From assembly GCF_030463535.1 (NCBI RefSeq), contig NC_132891.1:6883122-6947121 (forward strand): a stretch of DNA of 64,000 nt, read 5' to 3'. Shown in pieces: positions 49,140 through 59,599 of this stretch. Position numbers and translations under genes: made by a program. The notes below the pieces were generated by a model. It had not been told where the DNA came from. It ran no database searches and saw only the letters and a program-made list of their open reading frames with translations. How positions within the stretch are numbered: the stretch's first letter is position 1; every line of letters starts with the position of its first letter. The DNA is from Salminus brasiliensis. Its lineage: Eukaryota > Chordata > Actinopteri > Characiformes > Bryconidae.

Positions 49140-49350
49140 CTAAAAAATGAAGGTGCCTCAGATGGTTCTTTGAACAATGTCATAGAGGAACCATGTTTGG
49201 TTCAATGAAAAAAATAATGTTTATAAAAGAACATTTTAAAGGTTTAAAGCTTGATGTAAAGGTTCTTTACTCATTTAAAGGTTCTACACACTCCGGCTTT
49301 CTATGGCATCGCTCAAAGATCCCTTTGCAGCACTTACATTTCTATAAGTG
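49140..49350. repeat. Dispersed repeat with AGAACC / GGTTCT words
   Basis: GGTTCTTTGAACAATGTC, GAGGAACCATGTTTGGTTC, TAAAGGTTCT and TTTCTATGGCATCGCTCAAA match the type at 52430-52490 (GGTTCTTCTACGGCATCGCT). Confidence 0.6.
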
Positions 49351-49614
49351 GAGGATCCTGGATGTTCTGGAGAGATTCAGTAAAGAGGAATGCTCTCAGA
49401 TTTCTGCTCTGTTATCTCCAGTCCTATTAGACGTTATAGGAGAAGACTAAGTGCTGTTTTATTGCCAATAGGGAGGTTGAACAAAGGATTAAATGCAGGG
49501 GTGTCTATAACTGTGGCACATGCAGTAAAATCTGCTTCAATTAAAAGTTAGATTTTTCAAAAAGATTCAGCCAGCTCACTAATCTTATATTCTTATTAAT
49601 ACTTATAAACACTA

Positions 49615-50040
49615 TTAGGACAAAGGTATTGGGACACCTGCTCATTCATAGTTTCTTCCCAATTCAATGGCATTAAAAAGAGCTTCTGTCCAGGGAGGAA
49701 GGCTTTCTACTAGATTTCGAACCATTGCTGCGAGTTTTTGTTTGCATTCAGCAACAAGAGCGTTAGTGAGGTCAGGATGTCAGACAGTCACCACCCTACC
49801 TCATTCCTCAACTCCCCAGTGCCACTGCTCCACAGCTTGTTGCCGGGGGGCTGTTATAGCCCTCTGGCCAATGCCTGGCATTAGGCATGGTGCCAATAGG
49901 TTCCTGATTATACTATATTTTATTGGGAATACGTCTCTACAGGAACTATACATGTACAGGAACTTGTGCATCCGCACAACTGTGTTGGCAATGGGTGCAA
50001 CCTAAAGTAGCAGAATGCATATATTAGATGGGGTGTCATA
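49615..50040 (-). mobile_element. MITE-like family copy, reversed
   Basis: AGGACAAAGGTATTGGGACA, CCTGCTCATTCATAGTTTC, TCCAGGGAGGAAGGCTTTCT through CAACCTAAAGTAGCAGAATG and GGGGTGTCATACATATA; the far end runs into a (TA)n tract at 50041-50075. Confidence 0.85.
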
Positions 50041-50041
50041 C

Positions 50042-50073
<32 letters not shown>

Positions 50074-50089
50074 TTTATATATACTTTAC

Positions 50090-50260
50090 AGGAAGAGGGA
50101 AGAACCTTCTTTCCTAACTTTCAGTGGAAGTGAATGTAGAAAAAGCCCTTTTAGAGCATTTCTATTGGTCCATTCATCAAAACATTTGATACAATGTAAA
50201 GAACAACTGCCAGATTCACATTATGTGAAAACTGTCAAAAATGAAGATACAAGGTTTTTG
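50090..50260 (+). repeat. Dispersed repeat D copy
   Basis: CTTTACAGGAAGAGGGAAGA, GTGGAAGTGAATGTAG, CTATTGGTCCATTCATCAAA and CCAGATTCAC. Confidence 0.7.
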
Positions 50261-50527
50261 TCATGATCTATGCACTGATATATACACACAATGCATGTGT
50301 GAGTTAAATAAAATACTTAATAAAATTAAGAAGCATTAAGCATATAACACCGTCCGTGGCGATGAAAAATTCTAATTTCTCCTAACAGATCCTGCAAAAA
50401 CATGCACCTACACATCACCAAATCATACATCTGTTCATTTCCAATATGTATTGTTGAGCAATGCATTACACTTCTCTAAATTATCCACAAGAAAACTCTC
50501 ACAACTCAGAGCAACTGAACAGAACTC

Positions 50528-50533
50528 TTTATT
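50528..50533 (-). terminator. dtx3: Candidate poly(A) signal of dtx3
   Basis: TTTATT on the + strand is AATAAA in the dtx3 sense, about 2.4 kb after its stop codon and just before MITE and repeat sequence begins. Confidence 0.45.
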
Positions 50534-51999
50534 CAAGTATGAAAATGTAAAGCACACATTTTAAATTGTAGCAGACAGTTTTGTCATGTACAAATCAACA
50601 CAATCATAAAGGCAAATCATTCACTTGATCAACAATCACTTCTCTGAAGAGGTCTTTTTTCTTCCCATTTGACTTGAACTGCATAGAATTTTGCATGATA
50701 AGTACACCTATACACACACACACGCACACACACACAAACGCACACACATCATCCAAATGTACCTTTGAATTGGTCCCTTAAAAGAAAATGAAGAGGGGGA
50801 GGGGGGTGCAAACAAAGGAAAGGAAATGTTTACCGGCTTTAGAAACCATCAACACGACTCCTTTCCATTTGATGATGCAAAGCTTCTCTTTGCCCGAAAT
50901 GAGCCGTGAGCCAAACCTCAACGTACAACAAACTCCACTTGGATCCAGAGCACCTAAACAAGTGAAGGCTTCTGGCTTCTAACCTGCCAATAGCTCAACC
51001 CCTACTATATTGAAAATGGTTTGCAGTAGTACACACCATGCTGTGACCTTGACTTGAAAGTACAGCAACTCTTTTGAATGAGAAAATTAGACGTTACAGC
51101 ATATTTCTCCATCAGAAAGGTATAAACTGCTGCTTACACTTCAGACGTTCACTCAGTCGTTGGAAAACATTGCGTGTGTTACTATAGACCACGCTAGCCT
51201 ACTGAAACACACATAACGACAGTGCTCTGGGCCTTCTCTGGAGCTGAGGTTTAAAGTTATGATCGTTACATCTTGGAATGATTGTGCCTTTTTGTGTTTT
51301 GTTTTTTTTTCCTCGGGGTGGTCTACAGGACCTTTCATAATGACATCATTTTATAAATCTGACAGAAGTTTAAACATTAAAGCCTCAACCAGCAACTGCA
51401 GCAACACTGCATCAACTAACGTACAATCAGTGAAGAAACCTTCCAAGTGTGCGCACGCTAAAGAAACCCCCCTGAATGCTTCAGTGGGAGCGGGAGGTCT
51501 TTACTTGACATTTTCTCTTGCCAAAGAAATCAGAGCTAAGCCAGGAGCAGTTCCGATTCTTTAGTGGGGTTGTCTGAACATTAACAGAGCGCGAACGGAG
51601 AAGAAGTCGATTGGTAAACATTAAAACAAGGCAACAAACAAGGCTTTTTTTCTCCTGGTCTTGAAATGTAAGACTGTAACCTTCTCTCAGAATGAGACAA
51701 AGAGGAAGCTGATAGGAAGATAAAAAGCTCAGAGGGACTGACATCAGACTGCAGCTGTTAAAAGATTGATTCCTCATGACCGCAAAAGCCTGCAAAGATC
51801 ACTGTCCTGCCTTCCTTCCAGAAGACCAGGAAGACGAGTCAGCTCCAGATCTCCATTATCAGCCCACTTCCATCACTGCAAAGTGCCTTAAAGTGCTGCT
51901 TAAAGAAAAACAAACAAGCTGAAGTACCTGCTTGGTGGGATTGTCCCAACAGTACCAGTAAAGCTGTGGTAGACCATTTGTTTCTGACATTCTTAGAAA

Positions 52000-52490
52000 A
52001 ACATAAAGGTGGCATTTAAAAATGAAAATTGAAGCAATGCCACAGAAGAACCACATTTGGTGTCCTGAAGTTATGGTTCTCAATCCATGACCTATACCAA
52101 GGACATCTCAGAAAAATGCAATGAACAGAAGAACATTTAATGTCAATTAATCTGACACTCCAGACGTTTTTTTGTTTTTTTTCCCCACACAGAAAGTTGT
52201 CCCTGGTTGCAGACAGTTTGAGAACCCCTGCCCTGAAGATCCTCTGGACCATGTTTTTTCAACTGTGGTCTTCCACTCATCACCATTCATTGAAAGGTTC
52301 TTCAGGTCAGCGGTTCTCAACCCAGTCATTAGGGATTCCCAGACATTCAAGGATTTTGCTCCAACCCAACTTGCAACACATAACAAACAAATGTGGAGTG
52401 TTTGACCTGAGAACCGCTGCTTTGGAGGACTAAAAGTGGTTCTTCTACGGCATCGCTTTAAATAACTCTTTTTAGAACTTTCAATTTGTA
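52000..52490. repeat. Dispersed repeats inside dtx3 3' UTR
   Basis: GAAGCAATGCCACAGAAGAA and GGTTCTTCTACGGCATCGCT are opposite-facing copies of the 49140 type. Between them, GTTTGAGAACCCCTGCCCTG and GGTTCTCAACCCAGTCATTA GGGATTCCC resemble ends of a fish hAT-like non-autonomous element. Confidence 0.5.
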
Positions 52491-52962
52491 GAGCCAGGCC
52501 ACTAAATGTGGTTGTATAGAAGAAACAGGGAGAATAAAAGAGCAAGCCAGTAATTCCAGCCTGGAACAGAGAAACGGTTGACATCTCCAGTACCAAAGCA
52601 GAAGGAAGTCCGACGTTTCCGAGACGCTCACAAACCGGCAATGCACTGGCTACTTCAGAGATCGGCATACCACAGTACTCTTCTCTTCTCTCCTCCAAAG
52701 TGCTCCCATCCAAAACAAATTTATATAGATATATAAAAAAGAAAGACTAAAGGTATGTGTGGAATGCACTGCACTCATAACATATCACTCCAAGAGCAAG
52801 TTTAAACAAAAAGAACCAAATTCGAACAATCTTAGTGTACACAGAATCCGCTGCAGGACATGGCTGTGACTTGCATTAACACACTGAATCTGTGGAGAGT
52901 TTGTGGTCAAGTACGCCCATTTGCCTGTTCGTCGTATACCAAAAGTGCTGTGTATCAAATAA

Positions 52963-53038
52963 TCAGTCGGCGGTTATTCCTTTTTCCCGCAGCTCCTCCG
53001 TCACTCGCACGAGGTATGTCGGATCTGGGTAGCCAAAG
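52963..53038 (-). CDS. dtx3: dtx3 last coding exon (residues 339-363) and stop
   Basis: After acceptor GTTTTTCAG the frame reads FGYPDPTYLVRVTEELREKG then ITAD and TGA. This short exon matches the conserved Deltex C-terminus. Confidence 0.93.
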
Positions 53039-56000
53039 CTGAAAAACAGGACACAAGCATGTTATCTTTCTAAATCAATGTTCTTAAATGAATTGTTATC
53101 AGCCTTTGCCATGCTGATATCACAGGAGTGTGCGATATGCAAATCTCCTAATAATTTACTAAGTATTTTATTGTGTGCTGTGAGCACCCTGATTAATCAC
53201 AGATGTTGGTTGAGTGGGATCACTTGGTCCAACAAATTTAAGTGGTTTTGGTCAAGAATAAAGCAGGCCAATTAGAAACCACATCACATCCAAGGTTCCT
53301 TAATGCGTTTCCAGTATGTTCGAAGCGATCCTGACCAGGAAGAAGCAAAAAAAAAAAGGACACAGTCGGACGGACGGATGGGAGGTAGCCCATGTCCCCA
53401 CATTTTACCACACTGTATTCTCACACTGTGAGTTTGTGTCCACATGGTCGTCTGCAGAACATCAAGTTCAGTAGGACTCCCTGCCCTGCACATTTTAATG
53501 GTTTCCCTCTCTAGCACACTACCTTCATCTTAGGAAGGCTTGTAATTAGCTGATTAGCTGGATCAGAGGTGTTGGGAAGGTAAATGAGGATCAGGGTTGG
53601 AAACCACTGCTCTAGCCAATGAGGACAAACGTCTGTTGTCATCCAGCCATCTCTCAGCTTCTGCAACCCATAGAGAGCAAATGCAGTTCCTGGCTCAGAA
53701 AACTGCTGCCGCCTTGCTTATGTGATATAATGGCTTGTGCTAGTGGCACAGATGAAAGACGGTCCAAAAAAAAAAAAAAAAAAAAAAATCGAACTGGCGT
53801 TCAGTGTACCAAGGCAGATGCTGATCGAACAAGCCTTTCCCCCAGTGTGTATGAAGCCTGCCAATGTATATAATTATGTGGCTGGCCATACAGAACTTTG
53901 GATGCACCTCATCACGCTTGGAGGAGAACGCTAATTGCATGGCTCTCCCACAGGACTATGCAGATGCCAGGCTGAATCTTCGTTAGAAAAGGGGGAAAGC
54001 AGAATCCTGGAATCTAACCACATGTAGCACAAAGCACAGCTGGACCCTAGCACCAGGCCTTGTGGGACACCATGTAGTGTCTATTTATTGCACAGTTTCA
54101 CCTACTCATATAAGACAGCATACCATCGTGGTCCACCCCATATAGAGGTCTTGTGGTGGATATCATTCCAGGTGATGACGTTATGCATGCCTGTAGTCAT
54201 GGAGGTTCCTATGGTGAAGATGAGCCGTTGTTCAAAAGCCCGCCGCAGCAGGCGCAGCACGCGGTTCCCCTCTGGGCTGTCCGGTAGATACGCTACACGG
54301 TCTGTGCCCGGGTATCGCACTCCAGGGTTTGGGTGCTCTTGCTGGAAAAGTTGAGAAGATGCACAAAACAGAACATGAGACTAGCTACAACATTGACGTT
54401 CATGGTGATGTAGCATTAGGAGAAGCATGTGGTCGCTTTGCTGGAAAATTAAAGATATAGTTGGGCCATAAAATGTTATTCATATGAAGCTGATCGGCTT
54501 AGATATGTTTAGTGCCTGACGTGTGCTTATTTTTCTTGTCCTAGTCTGAGGCAAGTGAGTGACTCAGGCTAAAAGCCACATGAAATAGGACTTTTTTTTA
54601 ATCTGATTAAAGCCACATTTGTAAGCGGCTTTCTGGAAATGCAACTCAGTTTGGCCAGTCAGATCATATCTTGTGTGTTTTTCTCCCTCATCCAGAGAAC
54701 AGTGGTTGCTGACGTCAGGATGTGTCACAGTGGAGCATGTTCACCTATCCTAGCTTAAACATAGCGAGATGGAGCTCACTGTGTTTAACTGTGACTGCTA
54801 CAGTACAGATCTGAACATGCAACCTGAATCTGAATATTACTGGAAGCACCTGTTAGCCAATGTTATCCGCTGACCAGATCAGCTTGCACTATTGCCCTGT
54901 TCTGCTCATGCTTCAGTTGCAAAAAAGTGCAGCCCTGTTGTGAAATTTCACATCCTGTTAGCTGATAGCTAGTCATAGTGGTTGAAGAGTAGATCCAGCC
55001 ATAATATCAGCGGAATCATGGATGAAGAACTGAATTAAGAGCCTCTTTTGGGGGGACGTACAATACATACAAACTGTTGGACAAATCACTTGCTACAAGG
55101 TACACATCAGCATCTACGCTCATTAATATAAGCTATTAGCTTTGTTTTGACTTCCCTTTTCAAATCAGCGTATTCATGTGTTGTTACTATGGCAACAACA
55201 GTGGGTTTGCAAGCGACTACAACTACAGATTAGATACAGACTGTATACAAATCAGATTTGGCCATCTGTAACCTGAACACTTAGTCTAAATCAGATTTAG
55301 AAAGCAAATGTGATTTGCCCTGAAGAGTGAACAAAGCCTACAAGTGTGAGTTAACCGTTAGCTTCTCTACCCTTGGAGCTACTTCAAAGATAAGAACCAA
55401 ACAACTGTGTGACCCTTGCTGATGTACTCACCGCCTGGAAGCCAGGAGGGAAGCTATAGATAATGCATATGCAGCCATATCCTTCGTGTCCTGGCAGCTC
55501 CAGATCAGGCTCTCGCTCCACCATCATGCTACCATTGGCTGGCTGGTTCCCAATGAGCTGCCCATAAACCAACCTGCAGACGGGACAGGCCTTCTTCACC
55601 TGAAAAGCTTGATCCAAGCAAGAGCGGCAGAAGGAGTGGCCGCACTTCTCTAGAGTCGTCTTCTCCACTATCTCGCCCATGCAGATGGAGCAGCTGGCGC
55701 TGTCCTCCTCACTTGGCTGGCCTACATTCAGCTCAGCTTCTGTCCTTGCGGTGGCCTCGTGCTGCATGGGCAGGACCACGCTGGCCTCCATGTCAGCACT
55801 TCTCCTGTACCTCTGCTGCTGCTGCCTCTGGGAGCGGCGTGGCTGAGGAGGAGGAGGAGGAAGTAAACTCCCCTCCCCATCCACCTCCATCACCCCGACA
55901 CAGGGCAGCAGGGAGCGCTTCCTCTTGGGCGCGGCCTCCTGTTTGGTCATTTCCTTGCGGGCACAACGGCATAGGTCTATAAAGGCTTTGCGTGTGGCAG

Positions 56001-56229
56001 GGGACACCGGGTCGTCCATCACGCCGGTCTTGGCCCTGCTGCTGCCCTCCACCGGAGAGAGCCTCACTGCACAGCAGCCGCCACGCTCCCCGCGCCGAAC
56101 GATGCCGGCGCTTAGGCCCTGCTTATCCTCAAAGTCAAGCAGCCAGGGCCGCCCGGCCGCCGCCAGGTAATCCCACACAGCCTGAGACACCAGCACCTCG
56201 TCACTGCCCTGCCCCGCACGCACGCTCAT
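52963..56229 (-). CDS. dtx3: Deltex-type E3 ubiquitin ligase 3 (DTX3), three coding exons
   Basis: On the minus strand, joining 56229-55432, 54341-54124 and 53038-52963 gives 363 residues with GT-AG introns. Seen: a C3HC4 RING finger with C180, C183, C196, H198, C201, C204, C215 and C218, then YGQLIGNQPANG and a Deltex C-terminal domain with HPNPGVRYPGT, AYLPDSPEGN, FTIGTSMTTG, ITWNDIHHKTS and FGYPDPTYLVRVTEEL. RING text (TLEKCGHSFC, QVKKACP) resembles DTX3 more than DTX3L. Human DTX3 is 347 residues; the extra length is mainly in the linker, which has a Pro run (124-128), an Arg/Gln-rich segment and a KRKR basic patch. Family knowledge: RING recruits E2 and the DTC domain binds NAD+/ADP-ribose; Deltex proteins are linked to Notch. 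Start chosen at MSVRAG, 14 nt after a strong acceptor; an upstream in-frame coding exon is not excluded. Confidence 0.94.
53435..53625 (-). mobile_element. Non-autonomous DNA element in dtx3 intron
   Basis: CCCTGCCCTGCACATTTTAA TGGTTTCCC, then AGCTGATTAGCTGGATCAG and CAGGGTTGGAAACCACTGCT, a pattern typical of fish hAT-like short elements. Confidence 0.5.
53766..53788 (+). repeat. (A)23 homopolymer in dtx3 intron
   Basis: Uninterrupted A run; short ORFs across it are artefacts. Confidence 0.95.
54124..54341 (-). CDS. dtx3: dtx3 second coding exon (residues 267-338 plus two bases)
   Basis: After acceptor TTTTCCAG the frame reads QEHPNPGVRYPGTDRVAY and runs to HHKTSIWGGPR before donor GTATGC (phase 2). 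This is the heart of the Deltex C-terminal domain. The split codon becomes Cys-339, where human DTX3 has Leu. Confidence 0.93.
55432..56229 (-). CDS. dtx3: dtx3 first coding exon (residues 1-266, RING)
   Basis: The acceptor (TTTGTCTAG, exon from 56243) follows a pyrimidine tract. Fourteen UTR bases precede the chosen ATG. A nearby ATG at 56234 is followed in frame by TGA within two codons and is not used. The exon ends FPPGFQA before donor GTGAGT (phase 0). Internal GC is far higher than in flanking DNA. Confidence 0.93.
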
Positions 56230-56243
56230 CTCATCAGACGAAA

Positions 56244-57049
56244 CTAGACAAAGAAGAAAAGCCCCGGAGAGCCACAAATGATTATTTCTTACAAATCCCA
56301 GAGTAAGAAGATGTGATTACAGTTGAAAACACAGCACATGATGCTTATTCTGCTTATTTTACTCCCCAGGCTTATTGTGTATTACAGTGTCAGCTCAAAA
56401 CACGGCAAATTATGCTAACTGTGGATATTCTGTTAAAATAAATATGGCACAAAACACTGCACATTACGTTCACTGTACTAGCAGGCTGTCAAACTACCCT
56501 TTACTTACAGTTATGAGGGACAGGCTTTAGAGGAGTAAAGCCCAGAATACCCATAAAATAATTACCAATATTTTTTACTTCTGACTTTTTCTTTTTAGAA
56601 AGAAATTAAATTATATTGTTTACATAGGACTATTATTTTGTATTATTTGATACACCCAGAATTTGTTACTTTTTACTTTTAGAATTTATAACTAAAACAG
56701 GCAACGCAAAAAATCTTGTATCCTCTAATATACAGTTGCATTTTGTACTCAAATAATTAAAAACTGTATTTATATTATCTGAATAAATTAATAGAAATTA
56801 ATAAAAGTACATTCATATCTGTGTGTCTATTTCTGACATACGAATAACTCACCTGATTTTTGCTTGATTTATTCTATTCTGTCATCATTATTTATATATT
56901 ATTAATATATTGATGATTTAATTATCACACTGGTGTTGCTGAGGTCTCTGTGTATTAAACATGACATAACTGGCTTTAAGGGGTTAATGGCGACAGACCA
57001 CGTGACATCCCCTGACTCTATAAGCACATTTACACACATTTTGGACGCA
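56244..57049. other. Probable dtx3 first intron; AT-rich, nothing recognised
   Basis: Strongly AT-rich interval between the first coding exon and the CpG-rich block, with no coding or repeat signal identified. Confidence 0.4.
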
Positions 57050-57600
57050 GAAATGAATTGAAAGTGATACAGTGTGAATACAGCATCCTTCAGTCCACGG
57101 TCAGAGCCTCCAGGCCCGGACTAACCCGCAGAACAAGCCCTGTTCTGAACCGAACCCGAGACATTAGCACCGCAGCGCCAGCGCTGCTCGTAGAGGCGAA
57201 GAGTCACGAAAAAACAACACACGTCTTTATCTGCCCACAAACGACAAACACTGCCCGCGTTACCTCCTCTGTGCCGCTTACACCGAGCCGGAGACAGAAA
57301 ACCGCTCTTCTCCCAGTCGCTTTACCGGCAGACCTCATCCGAACAGCGCGGAATATTCTCGAACTTGCCGAAACGCTGCCGGAGCTGCGGGGACTTTACC
57401 GTCACGCGAAGGAGAAAACGTCAAACATCAACAGGCGCGAAACCGAATCAGCTGCTCCTAAATCCATCAGCGGTGTCCGAATCGTGGCGAATCGGTTCCC
57501 TTTGAGCCGCCTCGTTTCCGTTTCTTCGGTCAAGTCAAAACGATTCACGAGTCACAACTGAATCTTAACTTTACCTTGGAGCTTTTACCCATTGTTTACG
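57050..57600 (-). promoter_or_regulatory. dtx3: Probable dtx3 promoter and 5' noncoding exon (CpG-rich)
   Basis: A CpG-rich non-repetitive block about 1 kb upstream of the first coding exon, flanked by AT-rich DNA. On the minus strand a good donor (GAG|GTAACG) lies with its exon end at 57265, and another (AAG|GTAAAG) near 57574, either of which could splice to the acceptor at 56243. One GAACCGATTC (minus strand) sits at 57489-57498. A 167-codon + strand ORF here has no recognisable domains and is probably a by-product of the CpG-rich composition. Confidence 0.5.
57489..57498 (-). promoter_or_regulatory. GAACCGATTC element, dtx3 upstream copy 1
   Basis: GAATCGGTTC on the + strand, inside the CpG-rich probable dtx3 promoter; same orientation relative to dtx3 as the rnd1 copies are to rnd1. 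Confidence 0.4.
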
Positions 57601-57634
57601 AATGTGTAATAAACTGAACTACTGAAGTAATAAT

Positions 57635-57768
57635 AGCAACAACAACAACAACAACAACAACAATAATAATAATAATAATAATAATAATAATCTGTAGTAT
57701 TATAATAATAATAATAATAATCTGTAGTGTAACAACAATAATAATAATAATAATAAACACATAAAATA
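57635..57768 (+). repeat. (AAC)n/(AAT)n trinucleotide microsatellite
   Basis: AAC runs pass into AAT runs, with CTGTAGT(A)TTAT-type interruptions repeated at 57691 and 57721, indicating local duplication. Confidence 0.95.
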
Positions 57769-57786
57769 TTGTGCTAATAATATATT

Positions 57787-57933
57787 AGGGTCAGTGGTGG
57801 CTCACTGGTTAGGGCACCGGGCTATTGGTGACAGTGTTGTGGGTTCGATACCCGGGCTCGGCTCGACGACCTGCCACTGTTACCCTCTCTGCTCCCCGGG
57901 AACCAAAACATGTGCTCACTATGGAATTTGATC

Positions 57934-57974
<41 letters not shown>

Positions 57975-57980
57975 TGCAAC
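57787..57980 (+). mobile_element. tRNA-derived SINE (family A) with (TG)n tail
   Basis: A-box-like GTGGCTCACTGGTTAGGGC and B-box GGTTCGATACC are followed by CTGCCACTGTTACCCTCTCT, GCTCCCCGG and then CACTAG(TG)n. Confidence 0.85.
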
Positions 57981-58144
57981 ACCAATAATGATTATGTTAG
58001 TCTTTTCTATATTTTCTATGTTTTCATAAATAAACCTCACAAAATAAAAATACTATATATTAGCTACAAATATAATATTAGGAAGAATATTAACTTCATA
58101 TTAATATTAATACAATTATTATTAGCAAATATTTAAAACAATTA

Positions 58145-58200
58145 CAACTTCCCTAGCTTTCTACTGGTCCATTCATTATGATATTTTGACATGATAAAAA
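58145..58200 (+). repeat. Dispersed repeat D fragment
   Basis: TTTCTACTGGTCCATTCATT ATGATATTTTGACAT corresponds to the middle of repeat D at 13230 and 50160. Confidence 0.5.
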
Positions 58201-59047
58201 AGATTAAAATAAAGCATGGAAAACATGAAAAACTGCAAATATGTAAACTCCCAAAAGCTCCTTAAATAATAGCAAGAGTGTTCAGTGTGATTCTTATTCA
58301 ACCATTTAAGAATGGCCTTGATGAATTAGAAAAGACAAAAATCACGAGTGGTGGCACATTTAAACATATAATCAAGTAAAGTTAAACTAAATCCTTAATT
58401 TTACTTATCAATCAAAACAACGTTCTGCACTAAATCCAAATAAATATGACCTCTGTCTGTGTAATGAAACTTGTAAATGTAGCAGTTGCAGACGTAGTGA
58501 TGATATGCTCATGATATGCTCAGAAAAGCATATTGTGACGTACTGCAATGGTCACTGAGCAATGTGGTCACAAGTGGACAGCGACATGTATAGTGAATCC
58601 ACTTGTCAGTCAAAAATGTCCATCAAGGCCATGCTGCTCTGCTGCGATGACAGATGATAAGCCGGGTGCTGTCGTGTTAACACAGTAAATGTTATGTAGT
58701 CGTAGGAGTTCCTTAACATCTCGAAAAGTGATCTGAGTAATGAGACTGAGACACACTGGACTCCACCAGTAGCACCAGAACAAAATAGTGTTTATATATG
58801 ATCAGACCATAAAACATGTTCAGGCCATGTGTGAAGATGAGAGACATGGCTGACCTTTCATGTATGTGTCTCTACACACAATCTGCTCTTATTAATGACT
58901 TATTAATTACAGCAATGGATGTCAGATGCAGAACAACCCCTATCATATCAGAGTAAAAAAAAAACAGGGTAAAAATAAATAATTTATATTAATAAACCAT
59001 TCGCTCGATTTCATAAACTGATCCCTGACTTTAACCATCAGCACCCT
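58201..59047. other. Intergenic DNA; no gene seen
   Basis: AT-rich, without recognised elements apart from a short A run at about 58957. Confidence 0.35.
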
Positions 59048-59244
59048 TGGGGGCAGTGGTGGCTCAGCGGTTAGAGCGCTGATATCAAGGGCTATCGATA
59101 ACAAGGTTGTGGGTTCGATACCCGGCAAGCTGCCACTGTTGGGCCCTTGAGCAAGGCCCTTTACCCTCTCTGCTCCCCGGGGGGTGGAGTTGGCTGCCCA
59201 CCACTCTGAGTGTATGTGTCTGTACTCACTGCCCCTAGTCCACT

Positions 59245-59284
<40 letters not shown>

Positions 59285-59285
59285 C
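59048..59285 (+). mobile_element. tRNA-derived SINE (family A), best copy, with (TG)n tail
   Basis: GGCAGTGGTGGCTCAGCGGT TAGAGCGCT (A box) and GGTTCGATACCC (B box), then CTGCCACTGTTGGGCCCTTG, AGCAAGGCCC and TGCTCCCCGG, ending CCCCTAGTCCACTAGAG and (TG)n. It would not fold as a functional tRNA over its full length. Confidence 0.9.
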
Positions 59286-59560
59286 ACGTGCACCTTTACT
59301 TTACTTTTTTACTCTCTGCTTCCCTCAGTTTTATTAACTGTTGCCTTTAGTTCAACTGAGGAAGCGATTTATTCAATCGAGGGAATTTCTATGAAACCTC
59401 TAGCTAAATATTTTCTATATTCTATGACACTTCAGGGCCTCTGTGCTGAACTGAACGCCAGAGGAGGTGAAAATAAACGAACCTTGTTGAAGCACAAGGG
59501 CTCGGTAAGAAAGCGAATCACTGAACCGAGCGCTCGACTTGTTAAAACGACACTTCCAGG

Positions 59561-59570
59561 GAATCGGTTC
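59561..59570 (-). promoter_or_regulatory. GAACCGATTC element, dtx3 upstream copy 2
   Basis: GAATCGGTTC on the + strand, next to GAATCACTGAACCGAG (59515-59530) on the + strand, at the edge of the second CpG-rich block. Confidence 0.35.
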
Positions 59571-59599
59571 GTCAGACTGAATCTAACTACCCACCGCTA

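Larger units (their letters stand above)
50510..52962 (-). other. dtx3: dtx3 3' UTR (probable extent)
   Basis: Minus-strand sequence after the stop reaches an AATAAA at 50528-50533. It contains dispersed repeats around 52000-52490 and otherwise shows no gene. A 188-codon minus-strand ORF at 52147-52713 lies inside this UTR and overlaps repeats, so it is not treated as coding. Confidence 0.5.

Noticed and set aside
52147..52713. 188-codon minus-strand ORF
   Set aside because: Inside the dtx3 3' UTR and overlapping dispersed repeats; no family resemblance.
55713..56306. Pro/Arg/Ser-rich + strand ORFs
   Set aside because: Shadow frames opposite the GC-rich dtx3 coding exon.
57058..57561. 167-codon + strand ORF
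   Set aside because: Sits in the CpG-rich probable dtx3 promoter, antisense to a likely noncoding exon, with no recognisable domain.
59048..59145. Possible tRNA gene
   Set aside because: A and B boxes are present but spacing and body belong to a SINE; no complete cloverleaf.
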